Shown here: positions 1 to 14,078 of the stretch, one piece after another
Layout: the number at the start of each line of letters is the position of its first letter
Numbering within the stretch: the stretch's first letter is position 1
From: Theropithecus gelada
Taxonomy: Eukaryota; Chordata; Mammalia; Primates; Cercopithecidae
Direction of reading: 5' to 3'
Assembly (NCBI RefSeq): GCF_003255815.1
Contig: NC_037669.1
Span: 121,860,456 to 121,924,455 of the forward strand
DNA: 64,000 nucleotides
The notes under the pieces: generated by a model
The model's input: the letters and a program-made list of their open reading frames with translations, nothing else
Databases searched by the model: none
What the model was told of the DNA's origin: nothing
Made by a program: the position numbers and the translations under genes

Positions 1-3000
1 GTGGGGTAGCAGCTAAGCTTCTACATAAATGAGAATACTGGTGGATTGAGTAGGTTTGGAAGAGGGAGCAATATAAGGAAGGACAGTCAATGAGCGCTGA
101 AAAGGTATTTGAAAAGCATCAGTTATAGGTAGCGGTTCTCTGCTGACAATGCATTTTTCAGGGCTACTAAGAGATAGATCCTTTCTTAAGATTAATCCAG
201 GAGTGGAAAGTAGAGGGTATGCAATTTCTGTTCTTCTGGTCATGGTGACTGCTCAAGACCAGGGAGGATAGGAAGAATGCAGCAAAAATCTTTAAAACGT
301 CAGTGGTTAGTTGTAGATCTATTGGTCTCTGCAGCCAGGCCCCATGAACTGGGACACCGTTCTAAATATATTAGATTAGGTGATACTTTAATATCTGATC
401 CTGGAAAGGCCTTATAGAGGAGAGTCAATAACTGTTAAATTTCATTTTTTTTTAATGTGTGGGAAATTGAGAAGTAAATGTGAGAAGGCTTTTTCCATAG
501 TTATAGATGACTCCAGGAGCAGAGCCAGGCATAGACACCTCTTCTTCAAACATAGTTCAATTTCCAGTCATGCTGAACCCTGCCAATTTCAAACTGATCC
601 TATGTGTTGGCAATCTGTCCACACACAGTAAATGATCATGCAACACACTTTCTGCAGTGCGGCATTAGCATTGGCATGTGTCAGGGGTTACCTCTGCCAG
701 TAGAATGGTGGCCCAACTGTGGCTGAAGTTTAAGACACAGAGTTTTCTCACTGTCTCTCTTAGCCAGATTTGCCTGGGGAAAGAAGTGCTTTGTCAAAAT
801 AAGGAAAGAATGAAAATAAGATATTTTCTCACATCTTCTCAGGTCTATCTTACAGACACATTCTGGAGCTGTAGCTTTCATTTCGCTTTCATAAGATCAC
901 AATGCTTAATCTTAGTAGGGTTATCAGTTCTGTCAGGTATTATAAACCCTCCAATCAAGGCAGTGGGAACCAGTGTTTCTATTTAATACCCGGAGAAATG
1001 GTGGAAGTCAGCGATTGATACCAACACAATGATGGGAAAAAGTGTCCAGAGGTGCTACTCACATAATCTCATTTTACAACATCTTGAAAATTCAATAGAA
1101 AGGACTCCACTAACAATACCATTACACACTACTGATTATTGTTCTCAAATGTTCCTAAAGCTCTAAAAGCATAACTTAACAATAAAAATGCTCTATAAAT
1201 ACATCCTAACAATGAACGTAACTGTATTTTTTTCCTTTAAAAACAAAAGCACAGTGTTAGTCACAAGTCATATAATTTTACTTAAGCAATTTCTTGGCTA
1301 AAAGTGCATTATCATTTTTAAAACATTATCTAAATCTAAATCTAAGTATAAATAAATGAGCTATTCCTTGACATTAGAAAGTGTTTCCAAATAATTTAGA
1401 AAAGGTGAAGAATATTGCATCTTGGATTAACTACTACTTATTTAATATGTGATCTTTATTTTTAGATATATTTTGCTTATCATGAGATTTGTCTTGTTTG
1501 CAAAGACACTTGGAAAAACTAAGCAGAATTTCCTTGCAAAAAACATACATAGTTTAAAAATTTCCTTCTATTTGTGTCTATGATTCTTAGTTTTATCTTT
1601 ATCCATTAAGATTTTTGGAATAGCATATTTTTCAAATGAGTTAAAATTGTAGGAAGTTACTGCTATATCCTGTCCAAAAAACAAACAAATAAACAGCTGA
1701 GAACTATACATGCAAAGTACGCGTTAGCTCTTGAAAAAGGATTACAAGCTAGTTTAGAAAAATATATTTTGTGCTTCCTGTTTGTACTCACATCATGGAA
1801 CAGAACAGTCTACATTACCAGGAAAAACTGCCAATATTATTTCCCTAAGAATATTATAGTATTGTATTCTGCAATTGAAAGAACAAATAAGTAATTTCTG
1901 ACTTAATATCAATACTAAACTATCTAGCATATTAATCTTCTAGTTAATAGTTCTAAATTTTAAATTATTTGAATGTTTTTGACATCAGTGAACCATAAAA
2001 GTAAGAACATCCTTAAAAAGATTTTCAAAACTATTAGGAATATCCACGTACTTTCCAAAACTTCATATTTATATTAAAACCCATTTTTAGAGTGGTCATA
2101 TGGAATTCTTTGAAATTTATTAAGACTTAAACATGCTTATGCAAATTAAAATATGAAGAGTGAAAATTTAAAAATAAAACCTGTATGTTTTATTTTTAAT
2201 AATGTCCTAAAGTATTGTATATTATATATTGTTAAATTCTAATATTGATGAAGCTGATGTGTGACTCTTAAAATATATCCAGAATATCTTTTTCATATGT
2301 GTATTATCAAGAAAATTTTCTAAGACCTGTTTTCTACTATAAATCCAAAAAACTATCTGCTTTCATTTTGTTTAAATTCTTTTGGAAATGATTATTTTAG
2401 GCTATATTGTTAGATGGTAATTTTATGTATTCAGTCAGATTTGTTTACAGTTTTTATAAACAACATTTATTGGAGAATGTAAGAATCATCAGAAGAGAAA
2501 GTTTTAACTCCCTCAAACATAATAAAATGATCAAACGTTTGGAATAGAAACAAATTGTAAAAATGTGTCTTAACTGAGACACATTGCCCTAAGGAACCAT
2601 GCCTTTGTGTTTGATGATTCTTCCATAAAGCTGAGTTTATTTTTAAAAATTGACCCTTTTAATGTAAGAAAGTTGATGGAGAAAGAATTTCACTTACGAG
2701 TTTTTCCACTAGACACTATAAAACTCCATCATAGCACCTTGCATATTTGGCATCTGCAATTGAAGCCCACAGCTGAGTGTTGCCAGATCTTATTTTGAAA
2801 AATGGGGTTGTGTCTCTAGGATGCAAATCATCTGGATGAAAATTCAAGTAAAATAGAAAAACCTGCTTGGTCATCGAGGCCCTATTTGAGTTGAGCAGTG
2901 AGAAGATCAAAACCTCAATGAGACCTGCAGGAAGTTATGGGGAGAAAAGATCAAGAAAACAGAGAGGAAAGAGGAAAAGGCAACAGCAAAAAGAGATGGA

Positions 3001-6000
3001 AAAGAAAGCTAGGTTTGGTTTGGAAAGACAGATTGCATCACATACTTCTTGGTACTGTTTCACTCAAATAATGTTGCCTTCACCTCAAATACAGAGATAT
3101 CTTGTCTACAATGTAGACTGTGTGTGATCATTTTGGTTGGAAATATTTTGACGATTGATTAAAATTTTTATTTTTCCTTTGAATAGCTAGTGACATTTTA
3201 ACACCATTTTCTTTGCTGAAGAAATTGAGATTATTGCATATTAATAAAGAATAATTTTCTAAACCAGATTTGAATATTTAAAAAAGATACTAGAATAAAA
3301 CTTTAGTTAACTTGAAAATACAAGTGGGAAACTTTTTGGAGAGCTTCATCATCCTTGATGACTTTTAATTAAATAAAAACTTAGGACTTTTCTGTTTCCA
3401 AATATAATGTTTATAATGTGAAATTTTTCTTTATTTTTTTCCATTTTATTTCTAGATCCTATATTTACTCAAAGTTTCATTTTACAAGGTTTTATATTAA
3501 AATTCTAATGAACTATATACTCACTTTACTGAACAACTCAGTCAATCTGGAAAGTAAAAGCATTCTAGAGAGCTCAGCATGCTTGGGTGGTGCATATGAA
3601 ATTCAATTTTGTATGTGCTTTATCTTTCTAAGGACGATTATTCAAAACCAACGTTGTAACCAGCAGGAGCAGAGGAGTGTCATAAACTAAGGAATTCTAA
3701 ATAATTCATGGATGTGCATGGAAATAATGTTTTAAAACTGAAGTCAGAAGCAGCTGCTACGGGAAGGGTTTTTAAAAAGAGTCACAGACAACGGTCATAT
3801 TATTTCAGGTTAGCTCACACCATTGTGTACATTTACAATGCAACGTCTGTATGTTTCCATTTGTTTGGGAAAGAAAATTTAGGAGATTTAAAACACACAA
3901 ACACAGCAAATATAAAGAATCTCTTCAGTTCTTACAGACAGTATGTATGTCTCAATAGTAGGAAACACTGTTGTGCTGGCAGAATCTACGCTAAAATATA
4001 ATTCTGTATTTTTAAAAGTAAATCTAAACCTTGGATCTTAGGCCAGAGAGTCCCTATTCAAAGAAGTAAGTACAAAAATAAGACAAGTTATTACTTTTCA
4101 TCTTCCTCCTTTATTTCACAAATGCTCCTATTCTGATGTAGGATTAGGATAAGGGTCATTGCAGATGGTTGGCAACAAATACAAAACTAGTCATTATACA
4201 GGTAAGTCATTCACAATTCTAAAACTGAGCAATTATAAAGAAGCAAATTATTTATTATTCATAATCTCCAGGTTAGAAGTGTGAATGTAGTAATAGAAAA
4301 AGGAAAGTAATCAAAACTGTGTGAGGATAAATACTCAAGTAAAACAGAATATTATTTAAGGTCTCATTTGGAAAGGACATACCTGATCACTATATGAGTG
4401 GAACCATTCATCTTCAATTCACTTAAATTAGTTTTACTACAGGCTCCCATTTCATGGCAGAACTGTTCTAGCTCCCTGGACTGACATGAAGATAATACTT
4501 ATAAATGTATTTCCCACTGGATTTAGATATTAGAAGAATCTAAACTACCCTAACTTTTCAAACAAAATAATGAATCACAGTGAACAAAATGCTTTGTGAA
4601 AATAACTCAGCAATGTCATAGATTAAATAATACATTCTTGACAGTAACTTTTATATGAGTATTTTACATTCATTTATATTAAATATTTTTCTTGAGTGAT
4701 GGTAATATTTACCCTGTAACAAAAAGCAAATTATCCATCCTTAAAATTTGGGAAAGAACTAGATTCTTATCTCTTAAAACTCAGTATAAATTACCAAATG
4801 TGTAATTTGGCATCTCTTTTTCTACCATAGTATGTATTTGATCTTATTTAAAACAATAAAATATAAAAAAAACTTTTTATAAATATAAAACTTTTTACAT
4901 TTATAAAAAGTATGTTATGAGGTGTCTTAAAAAAGATATTGAGAATACTAAAATAATTTATATTGTTGAATGCTAAAATGGATTCTAATATTTTAAGCAG
5001 CAGTTATTGCTAATCAGGATGTAGATAGATTTCCTAATGCACATTGCTAGGTTACTCTAAAATATTGGCCTTGTTTTAACATGGAGCTATGTATAGTCAT
5101 AAGATTGCAAATAAGCAAAATTTAAGTTACAACTAACTTTTAAAATATATACCCCAAATTGCCATTTTTTCTTTTATGCTTTTTTCTTTAGTTATCCAAG
5201 GTACAGTTTTCTGCTTTTATTTAGTATTGGTCTGATACCTTAAAATGTCCTCTGTGAAGCTGACTCAAATCAAAGGTAAATATTTCATCTGGTCTGTGAC
5301 CTCCGTTAATCGGCTCTTCCATAAAATCGCAATTTAAAGCAATACCGCAGTCTCCCCTGTGAACTGTAGTTCAAGGACAAGAGTCACAATATATACACCA
5401 CATGACTTCGCAGTAGAAACTTGGTGAGTTGCGAGGATAAGGATTCAGTCCTGATTTCACTGAGCACTTAGAACTTCTGTTTTGACTATCTTGCTATTCT
5501 GCATTGATTTGCCAATACAAATATATATGTACAGGGTGCAAATGCCCAATCTTTTCTTCTTTTTCTTTTTGTCTTTTTATCTTTTTATTTTTTATTTTTT
5601 TTTGGTCTATTTCTCAATTCTGAAGGTCCCCTCACGGCATTTTCTTCAGTTTACTGAAAGAATGTGACATGAAGGAGAAGCTACTTTGTATGTTGCCTAT
5701 CATGTGAAAAAAGCTCACTTCCATTTGCACATAGGTCAGGAAGAGCAAGGAGGTTTCATCTCCGTTACCAGCTTTCGTCTCTGCGACAGCTAGCTTGTGA
5801 GTTTTGTTGTGAGGTCTCATCCAAGCTCTGAGAGAAAGTGAGCTGTGATCAAGGGAAGATGCCTACCTCTGAGTGCAGAAATGAAAAGTTTCCATTCTAG
5901 ATAGAGGGGCAAAGTTCTGCAAATGACCAGTTATGCTTTACTGAATATCAGAAAATAATTTTGAGTTATTTATATGTCTATTTCAACTGATCTCTGGCTC

Positions 6001-7690
6001 TATCTGAGGAAAATAAATACAGCCTGTAAGAATAAACATCAATAGCTTTAAAAGTCAGAAATCAATGATGGAATAAGTCCTCACTTGGACAGGAGTTAAC
6101 TTACTTTTGCCTAAAGCTAAACAGAAGAAGATATTCATTTAATCGTGTTTCAGCACATTAAAAAAATTAGTTGACAATTCGTGGTTACTTGGGCTTGGGC
6201 TGAGCTATCTGTAGTGAACATTATTTTGATTTTGGGTTGCAGGCACTATAGACAGAAGACCAGGGGCATACCAAAACCAACCAACCAACCAAACAAACAC
6301 TCCCAAAAATAAAAACAAGAAAAACCAAGTTTATTCAGTCAAAAGAACCATTTATTGATCAAAAAGAAATTTGGGAGCATTTCAAGAAAACATACATATT
6401 CTGAAAACTAGTTATGATTGAACTCTTTATTCAGTGAGATTGAAGATTTTTTCAAGTTTAGATTTCTTTCTGGTAGGGAGAAACACTATTGTCTTAGTTT
6501 CAGAAGTAAAGATTTACCTACTTCTCCCTCCCCCCACACCCAATGTAAGACATAAGACATTATCCAAGTATTTTGATTATATTTAATGGTTAGAAACATT
6601 TTCCATTCCAGGTCTGATTAGTCTTGACTGCTTTGTTGCTTTTTACTCGGATAATAGCGAAGGAATAGTCATTGCAGTCATTTAAAAAAAATATTTCTTT
6701 TTTCTAATTGTATTCACAAAGAAAGAAGAGAACTTTTTTTTTCCAGAATGGAATATGTAAATTTTGAAATATGCTTCCATAAATTCTGTCACATGTATAC
6801 AGTCACTATTTCTCATCAGTAGCATATGTACAGATACAGCAGTCCACAAATGTGTCTGATTATTGAGCCCATCAATTTCACTCATACCAAATAGTTTGAC
6901 TTTATTATTTACATGATTCTTAAAATATGCAGTCTATTGACCACACAAATAAACATGGGCTTTTGGATCAGTATAAAGCCTGGTGTTTATGAACAGGGTT
7001 CTTTGTGTTTTTAACAATATCTGGCACATTTAAGCAAAACTCTTTACTGAAACATGGAGCCTGGATAATTGTGTGCTTCGTGATCTATGCTGGGCAGGGG
7101 CCCCAACTCTGCTCTTCAGGCAGACAGGAATACAGAAATCTGTTACTGCAGTTTGACATTTTCTTTGAATGATTAGGTCAGTTGGTAAATCTTCACTTCA
7201 CAGTTCTTAGAAGCCCAGATTTCCCGTTGTAAAACAATGTGGTTCTGATTATAGCATTATTGAAATCCAGACATAGTACCTGTGTTCTGCTAGCAGTTCT
7301 ACTTCTTGCTTTCTTTGTTAACATGAGCAACATATTGACCCTCTCTGCCACTTCTTTGCCTGCAATGGATGAGAAGATTGAGAAACCTGGGGCTTGTGGT
7401 GAGGAGAGTGAAGACAGAGTAAATATTACCCACATTTGAAGTTATGGTACGATGCTCTAAAGTTAGAAGAATAAAATAATAATGAATATTACTAAAAGTA
7501 AAAATGTTCTTGTTGTGTAGAGCTATGGCTCATCTATTTTGTACTTTAACTGTGACTGTCACCAACAAGGTCAGTGTGTTAGACAATATAATTATATTTC
7601 AGAGGAAGACCACCAAAGATTTCTAGATATACCACAAAAAGCCCTAATTCTACCTGATATTGTGTGACAATTCTGGTTTGTGGCACCATC
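1..7690. other. unassigned AT-rich sequence, no gene or clear repeat
   Basis: I see no coding gene, RNA gene or full-length recognisable transposon here. The sequence is AT-rich with short homopolymer runs, a purine-rich patch near 2935-3015, a pyrimidine-rich patch near 5555-5605 and an (AACC)n tract near 6275. The open frames (at most about 100 codons) start and stop at random and have no domain-like composition. Very old repeats too decayed to recognise by eye may be present. Confidence 0.6.
6275..6298. repeat. (AACC)n/(AAAC)n microsatellite
   Basis: Four AACC units are followed by AAAC units. The tract is short and surrounded by A-rich sequence. Confidence 0.8.
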
Positions 7691-7699
7691 TTTGTTCAC

Positions 7700-8345
7700 C
7701 TGACTTATATGGTAACTTTCTAATTAATCTTTCTTCTTTAATTCTTCCTGTCCTATAGTTCTTTCCGTACATAGAAACCTGAATTTTCTTTCAAAATTAA
7801 TGTAAATGAGTTAGCTTCTTTTTCCTGCTGGAATCCTCTAATGACCTCTCATTATACTCTAGTCAGAATCCAAACTCCTTTCTGTGACATCAAAAGCTTA
7901 ACGTGAGCTGCGCTTATCATTTCCCTGACTTCAACTCTTACCACTCTTCCTCTTTCACACTATATTCCATGCACAGTGGCCTGGTCCTGTCTTGAAACCC
8001 TCAGGCTGGTCATTCCCTCTTCCTGAAAGACTTTTATCCTGCCTCATTACACTACTAACTTCTCATTCCTCCTTGGAGTTCCAGCTGGTCCATCATGTCA
8101 CCTCCTCAGAGAACTCTTCCGGGTCACCCAGTCTAAAGAAACCTCTGAGGGATTATCTATCATCCTACCTTATTTTATTTCCTTTAGGGCACTCATTAGT
8201 CTCTAATATTATCTAGTTGCATTATTGTCTCACATGTACATTTTTTGTCTTTCTGTACAAGAATGTGTGCTCCCTGAGGAAAATGTCTTATTTATTGTGG
8301 GCTATTGCCTGGCCTGGCATAGTTACTCAATGGGTGAAGGAAAGA
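7700..8345 (+). mobile_element. LINE2 (L2) 3'-end fragment, sense
   Basis: The sequence follows the typical L2 3' region in order. A pyrimidine-rich stretch leads to GTCACCTCCTCAGAGAAC near 8098, then a segment about TTATTTCCTTTAGGGCACTC near 8170. Next comes AATGTGTGCTCCCTGAGG near 8263 and GCCTGGCATAGTTACTCAAT near 8313. L2 is an ancient mammalian non-LTR retrotransposon. This copy is 5' truncated and heavily mutated, so it is inactive. The small open frames in it (7992-8216 and 8225-8440) are not genes. Confidence 0.8.
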
Positions 8346-10754
8346 GCAAATTATTGAGTTTATCTAAACTCTCTAGCCAGAAGGAAGCTCAGGAAAGATT
8401 CCAGAGTCTTTGTCTACTACAACCAACTCAGAGTCCATGAATTTTCATTCACTTGTTTCCACAGTTGCTTTAATTTTATGAGAGCCCTACATTCATTTAG
8501 TTTCTATTAGTACTTAGAAAGATAACTGAACACATTCTAGATGCTTGGTCAATGTTAATAGAATTGGAATCTTAATATTTTATTTTCAGCAAGTTAAGTA
8601 ACCATAAACTTGCCATATACTTTATTAACTCTACTAAAAAAGTCAAGCTTGTAAACACAAAAAGAAAATATAGTGATAACACTCCCCCCGTGTTTCATGT
8701 CAGCAAGATACTTTTCTGTAATTCCTGAAATATGAAGGCTAAGCAAGCTGAAAGGTAAAAATAACACTTGGAATTTTTAAAGGAACATATTTCAAAGAGT
8801 TTTTACATACCACTGCACTGTATCTGTTCACATAGAATTTAAGGAAGTGTTCTTACATTCCCTTTTCCAGGCAGAATCAATGTTAGGTGACTCATCCAAA
8901 GTAAAGGAAGCACCCTGTGTTTCTTGTCCCCCGCCCCACTCGCAACCCTTCCCTCCTCATCTCCTGCATCTTTACCTTCCTGTCTACTTACTGTTTGAAT
9001 GTCTTTGCTCTTTTTGGTTCCCTTTAGATTTTCTTAAAAATGGGATTGATGGTCTTTTTTTTCAACATATTGTTTAAAAGCACACACAAATAAAAGACAC
9101 GGCAGTGAAAAGAGGGTGATGTTTGGGGAATAGAAAAGAAAGGGAATAGGGAGAGATTGTGGTAAAAATCGGGAGATCCTCAGAAATTCAAGGAACCTTT
9201 TTACCAAAGAGGGCAAAGGCCAGTGCTAGATGAATAACTCCTTTTCAGTGTTAGCCAGAAGGAAGATTGTGAATGACTAGTACATTTACTCACCATTATG
9301 GCAGTGCTCCCTCCATTGTATAACCGGAATCTCCATGTCCTATTTCTAAGCTATCCTGTGAACCACACAGTTGAGGTCATTTAAAAGCTCTTGCTATCAA
9401 GTACAATTTCATGGGCTGCTAAAGACTATATTTTCAGATGTGATGGATAAAACATAGTCATTTACTTCCTTTTGTGCTCTCATGTCTCCATGACATCATT
9501 TTTTATTTTTCTGTGAAGGATAAAATACACTCTTAAGGGTGATAGGGTTGTGGCCAACTAATAAGAGTAGCAAGGATGCCTGTCCTGATTCCACAAATGA
9601 GGAAGCATTAAGTACAAGAAAAGGGCAAACACCTAAGGAGATTCAGGCCATTGGTGGTGGGAGGGGCTCTAAGCTGGCTCACTGGACTGTGTTGCCTGCA
9701 ACCACTGCCACAGCCTAACGCTTAATTCCCACAAGTAGAAGCAGGGAGAAAATTACAAAACACTGAAATGTGGTTCCCCAAAGATATCTTGTAGACATTT
9801 TGTTCCTCCCTGTATGGAAGGGTTAAGTGATAGGACAAAAATGGGCCTCAAATGTTTGAGAAAATGCTATATAGAGCCAAGTGTGAATAATTAGGGAAAG
9901 AGCTTCTTTTTTTTCTTTTTACATGAAAAGCTGTGGGGACTCTATGTATTGGTGCATGGAATACCTTCCCAGTTCCAGCTACATCATTCGTGGGCAAAGT
10001 ACAGAGCCTTAGTTTGACATCTTAAGATGGAGATGACATCTGTATATCTTGCACTTTTATTTTGAGATCTAGTCTATTACTAGCTTTGTAAAAAATATTT
10101 AGTAGTTGATAATTTTATAAATTATAGAAGTAATTTAAACATAGTTTAAAAAGATACTTGCTAGTAGTTTATACTGAGAAACATAGTATTCTTTTCCAAA
10201 TCTGTAGTAACTGGAACTTTCTTCTGTAATTAATTTTATTATTATATCCTCAGCTATACAGAAGGCATATTAAGTAAAGGCCCTTGTGAAAGATATCATA
10301 TTAATTAAGGATTAAATATGGGCCTGTGTAAGAATATGGCCATTTAGAACATCTAGAAAAAGTGAAATAGGTTGAATGTCAGGTCACTGGCCTGTTCATG
10401 GGTAAAAGGGTGAGGGGACTTTCATTTTTTTCCTAAAAATAAAAGCTGGTTACATTATAAACTATGAAAATCCATTTCAGTTTATTTAAAAAAATGCTAG
10501 TTACATTAGCTGCATGTAGACAAAATCTCCATATACCCTGGTAGCTCATTGTTATGTATTTTTCTTTCATATTATTATGAAAACATAGATTCACAAATTA
10601 TATTTTATTAAGCCATGTTTTCATTGCAACTCACTACATAAGGATTAAATTTTAAACACCTCACAAATTCACCAAACTTACTCTTAAGATTATCTGAGGA
10701 TTTTCTTCTTCTAACATAGAAGTAGCTTTTTGTGATTTTACTAATTTAAAAAGT
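8346..10754. other. unassigned sequence
   Basis: No gene or recognisable repeat is seen. The stretch includes a C-rich patch near 8925-8965 and short A/T runs. The open frame 8847-9077 lies in pyrimidine-rich sequence and lacks domain-like composition. Confidence 0.55.
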
Positions 10755-11418
10755 AACACGTTGTTAAACAATATAAGTCAAAGCAAACAAACAAACAAAC
10801 AATAAAAAAAATTCAAAATCTACAAGAAGTTCTAAAAAAGAACAAAGAGAAAATCCTCTGTAAGATGATTACCCAGACATAATTGCTATTTTGGCGTATA
10901 TCATCCAAATATTTTTCTATGCAGTCATTTGCAATTTTTTCCTAAGTGGAATTATACTATATGTAATGTTTTCAAATTTAAGTTAAAATGTTCCATGGCT
11001 TTCAATGTCAATAAGTATATATTTATAATATTTAATGGCTTTCCTAATACCCCATTTGTATGACTATACTTTAATTAATTTAACAAATTCTTCTTCTTTG
11101 ACATAATTTAAGTTTTTACTTTCCCAATTATTTTTACTTTAAAATCATACTCTTAGTAGTCTGATTGTTACCACAGGATAAATTCCTAGCAGTGAAATTA
11201 TTAGGTTAAAAATGTTAAAAATTCACGCAAACAATTTTTATATGTATATTGAGTATATAATTCTACTCTTGTGAATTGCCTGTTCATAGCCTTTGCCTAA
11301 TTTTCTACTCTTTGTTTATCTTTTTGTCAGACTGACTCCTCATAGTACTTCATATATTAAGGCTATTGCCAGTCATTTTGCAAATTCATGATTTTAAAAT
11401 TCATTTTTTAAAATTATG
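10755..11418 (-). mobile_element. old L1 (L1M-type) 3' region, antisense
   Basis: Read in plus, the segment follows the complement of the end of an old mammalian L1. It has a CCTCTGTAAGATGATTACCC-like block near 10854, the block around CCAAATATTTTTCTATGCA near 10905, GGATAAATTCCTAGCAGTG near 11177, and the block TGTGAATTGCCTGTTCATAG near 11270. Several internal parts are missing, so it is a deleted, inactive fossil. A (CAAA)n tract sits at the left edge near 10784-10802. Confidence 0.7.
10784..10802. repeat. (CAAA)n microsatellite
   Basis: A run of CAAA units is followed by an A-rich stretch. Confidence 0.8.
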
Positions 11419-12379
11419 ATATCCAAGATTCCAAGTAAAAAATGGCCAAGTTTATATGAGCAGAAAAGGGCAGGGGCATATAAAGAAATAGGTATGGACT
11501 TTTGAGAAAGATTCAGAGTATCCCTACATACTACTTGAAATAGTAGCTAAATTACAATATAAAAGGATAGAATTTGACATTTAAAAAAAGTCCCATAGTT
11601 AACATTGTAAAATATTGGCCACACTTTAGAAAGAGATGCTGGAATCTTCTGTGGGACTTAGTAAGTGGGACACATACCTTTTGGCTTGCATAATCCACAG
11701 GGATGTGTTGGATGGCCTCTCAATATGTCCCTTTGCCCAGGGTGACTATCGTTTTCCATTTTTACACATGAACCTGAGGTTCCTAAAAGCTCTAATTCAA
11801 GATTCTTTTCAGTTAATCTACTGATGTTCTCTATATTCTTGTTCTTAAATTGTTTTTTTTTTTTTAAAAAAAGGATTCTAAACCGCATTGCTAAGTTTAA
11901 GAACAAATATAAGTCGGTTTTTTTTATTCATTTCTTCCTAATAGCAAAAAGTACACACACATAAGTGTGACTATGAGTCATCTTCCTAAGCTTTAATTTC
12001 TTACTGCTCTCTTGTGGCCATTCAAATGAACTGTCCAGATGCTTTTTTTTTTTTTTTTTTTTTAAACACATCCTATAATATTAATAGGAAAAAATTTTCC
12101 AAGCAGAGTTGTTCAATTTTGTTCGTGCAGGAAATTTAGAGTCTTTGACATTTGAACATTAAGGCCATAAAATAATTTTATTATTAAACACTGGGACAGG
12201 GTTGCAGAATAAGAAAGGCCTATAAGCTTCTGCTTGTTTTTTAGTAAAACCAACCACAGTGTTATTCATCTATGAAATCATCAAGATGCTGAAGTTTGAA
12301 ATATTTCTGGCCATTCTGAAGGTAAAATAATGCAATTCCCAGCTTCTTCCCTTGCTGTGGTTTTAAGAATATCAGTAGG
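11419..12379. other. unassigned sequence with T/A homopolymers
   Basis: No gene is seen. A T13-A7 block lies at 11853-11872 and a T21 run at 12043-12063. The poly-T may be a relic of a retroelement tail, but no element body is visible next to it. Confidence 0.5.
12043..12063. repeat. poly-T tract
   Basis: This is an uninterrupted run of about 21 T, likely length-polymorphic. Confidence 0.85.
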
Positions 12380-12684
12380 TGGCGGGTACGGAGGCTCATG
12401 CCTGTAGTCCTAGTACTGTGGGAGGCCAAGGCGGGTGGATCACCTGAGGTCAGGCATTTGAGACCAACCTGGCCAACATGTTGAAACCCCGTGTCTACTA
12501 AAAATATAACAATTAGCTGGGCATGGTGGCGCATGTCTGTCATCCCAGTTACCCAGGAGGCTGAGGCAGGAGAATTGCTGGAACCTGGAAGGTGGAGGCT
12601 GCAGTGAGCCGAGATCTTGCCACTGCACTCCAACCTGAGTGATGAAGCAAGACTCCATCTCAAAAAAAAAAAAAAAAAAAAAAA
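12380..12684 (+). mobile_element. Alu (AluS-type), full length, with perfect target-site duplication
   Basis: Both Alu monomers are present: the left arm with GGATCACCTGAGGTCAGG, a mid A-rich linker, a right arm with GAGCCGAGATC, and a poly-A tail of more than 20 A. A perfect 15-bp target-site duplication (AAGAATATCAGTAGG) flanks it at 12365-12379 and 12685-12699, direct evidence of L1-driven insertion. The ACCTGAGG form points to AluS rather than AluY. The minus-strand frames 12262-12663 and 12440-12658 are antisense Alu translations. Confidence 0.97.
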
Positions 12685-12699
12685 AAGAATATCAGTAGG

Positions 12700-13149
12700 G
12701 TCTAAGTTTAGTCATCATAACTTAAAACAGCTCTTTTAGGGAAGAAAAGAATTCAAATAATGGCTACACATTAGAGCACAAATAAGATATAGCTAAACAT
12801 TTATTCTATTGCCTTTTGTTCATGTAATACTGCCTGTAAGTAGAGAGGACCCCAGAATTGTAGTCTCAGCAATGTTAAGAAGACAAAATGGATTAAATGC
12901 TTTATTCTTCCAGTCCTGAGTATCAGTCATGCAAACTGTGTTGTTCTCTAACATCTCTAATTCATTTGACCTCAATTCTGTGACTACAGGTATTAAAAAT
13001 AGCAGCTTTTAAGCACAGTTAGTATTATAGCTACCCTGCCATAATTAGCATATGTGTATTTGTATAGTCAGCCCTCCTGTAAGATGAGGTCCATGTTGGG
13101 CATTATGCTATAGATATAGAGCTGAACTCAGAGGGTCCAGGATTAAGTT
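12700..13149. other. unassigned sequence
   Basis: The stretch is AT-rich unique sequence between an Alu and an L2 fragment. No feature is recognised. Confidence 0.5.
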
Positions 13150-14078
13150 TCTTCAACTAATGTATACTGGAGCAGCATTTATATGCCAGGTCCTGTTATA
13201 CTATAGTAATCACCCTCCCCTAGAGACATTGCCTCATAGAATTTGTAGTCTATGGTATGAGACAGACAGAATCAAAGAAGAACATGAGGGAATGTGAAAC
13301 TACAACAATGAAAAGTGCTATGAAAAAGGGTATCAGAGTGGGGAAAATCAGATGAGGGTTTTCTGAGGCTGTGATGATACAGCCAAGATGTCAAGATGAG
13401 TAGAAAGAGGAGGGAAAGAGGAGAAGGACCAATATATTCAAAGGCCTTGCACTGAGAGAGAGTAAGAAACTTTTAGTAAAAGGAAGCTATGGTCAATGAC
13501 TCTGCAGTAAGAAAGCAAGAGGAAATGTGGGATGATTTAAACTTGATATATGTGTGTTTTGTGAGCTCAAGCAGTTAGTTTGTCTTTATTATATTAGTAT
13601 AAGGAAGTTATCAAAATGCTCTAAATAAGTAATGATAGGCTCTCCTTCTGTTTGTAAAGATTATTCTGATTGGTATGTGGGAAGGAGATAGACAGGAGTC
13701 AGAGTGATGAGAAGAGAGCCCTTTGAAAGGTATTGCAATAGTCCAAGTGAAACATAATGGTAGCATTGACTGGAATGAGGAATATGTGAATAAAAGGGTA
13801 TAGAAAGTCTAAACTTCAGGACTTAGGGATGGATTGGATATTAGGGGTCTATGCGACAGAAGTAGCAGAGCTAATTCCTGGATTTATAGCTTCATAACAC
13901 ATTGAATGCTGTTAATATGTACTAATAGGGGAATACCACAGGTGACCAGTTTAGGGAGAAAGGGTGAGTTTAAGTTGTATATGAGACAGTCAAGTGGAGA
14001 TGCCAAGAAGAAGGCAGTTTGATATGTCAATCAAGAATTCAGAGGAAGACTGTCACAGAGAAATATTTGAGCAAATTT
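13150..14078 (-). mobile_element. LINE2 (L2) fragment, antisense
   Basis: Read in plus, landmarks of the L2 3' part appear in antisense order. These are GCATTTATATGCCAGGTCC near 13170, AAAGGCCTTGCACTGAGAG near 13440, TTATTCTGATTGGTATGTG near 13661, GGTATTGCAATAGTCCAAGTG near 13730, and GTCAAGTGGAGATGCCAAG near 13989. The order is collinear, and divergence and small indels are high. A younger L1 is inserted at the right edge. Confidence 0.75.

Noticed and set aside
11853..11872. T13-A7 block as a terminator hairpin
   Set aside because: This is vertebrate DNA with no transcript unit nearby. Homopolymer runs of this type are common.
12262..12663. 133-codon minus frame with Alu-like peptide
   Set aside because: It is the antisense translation of the Alu at 12380-12684.
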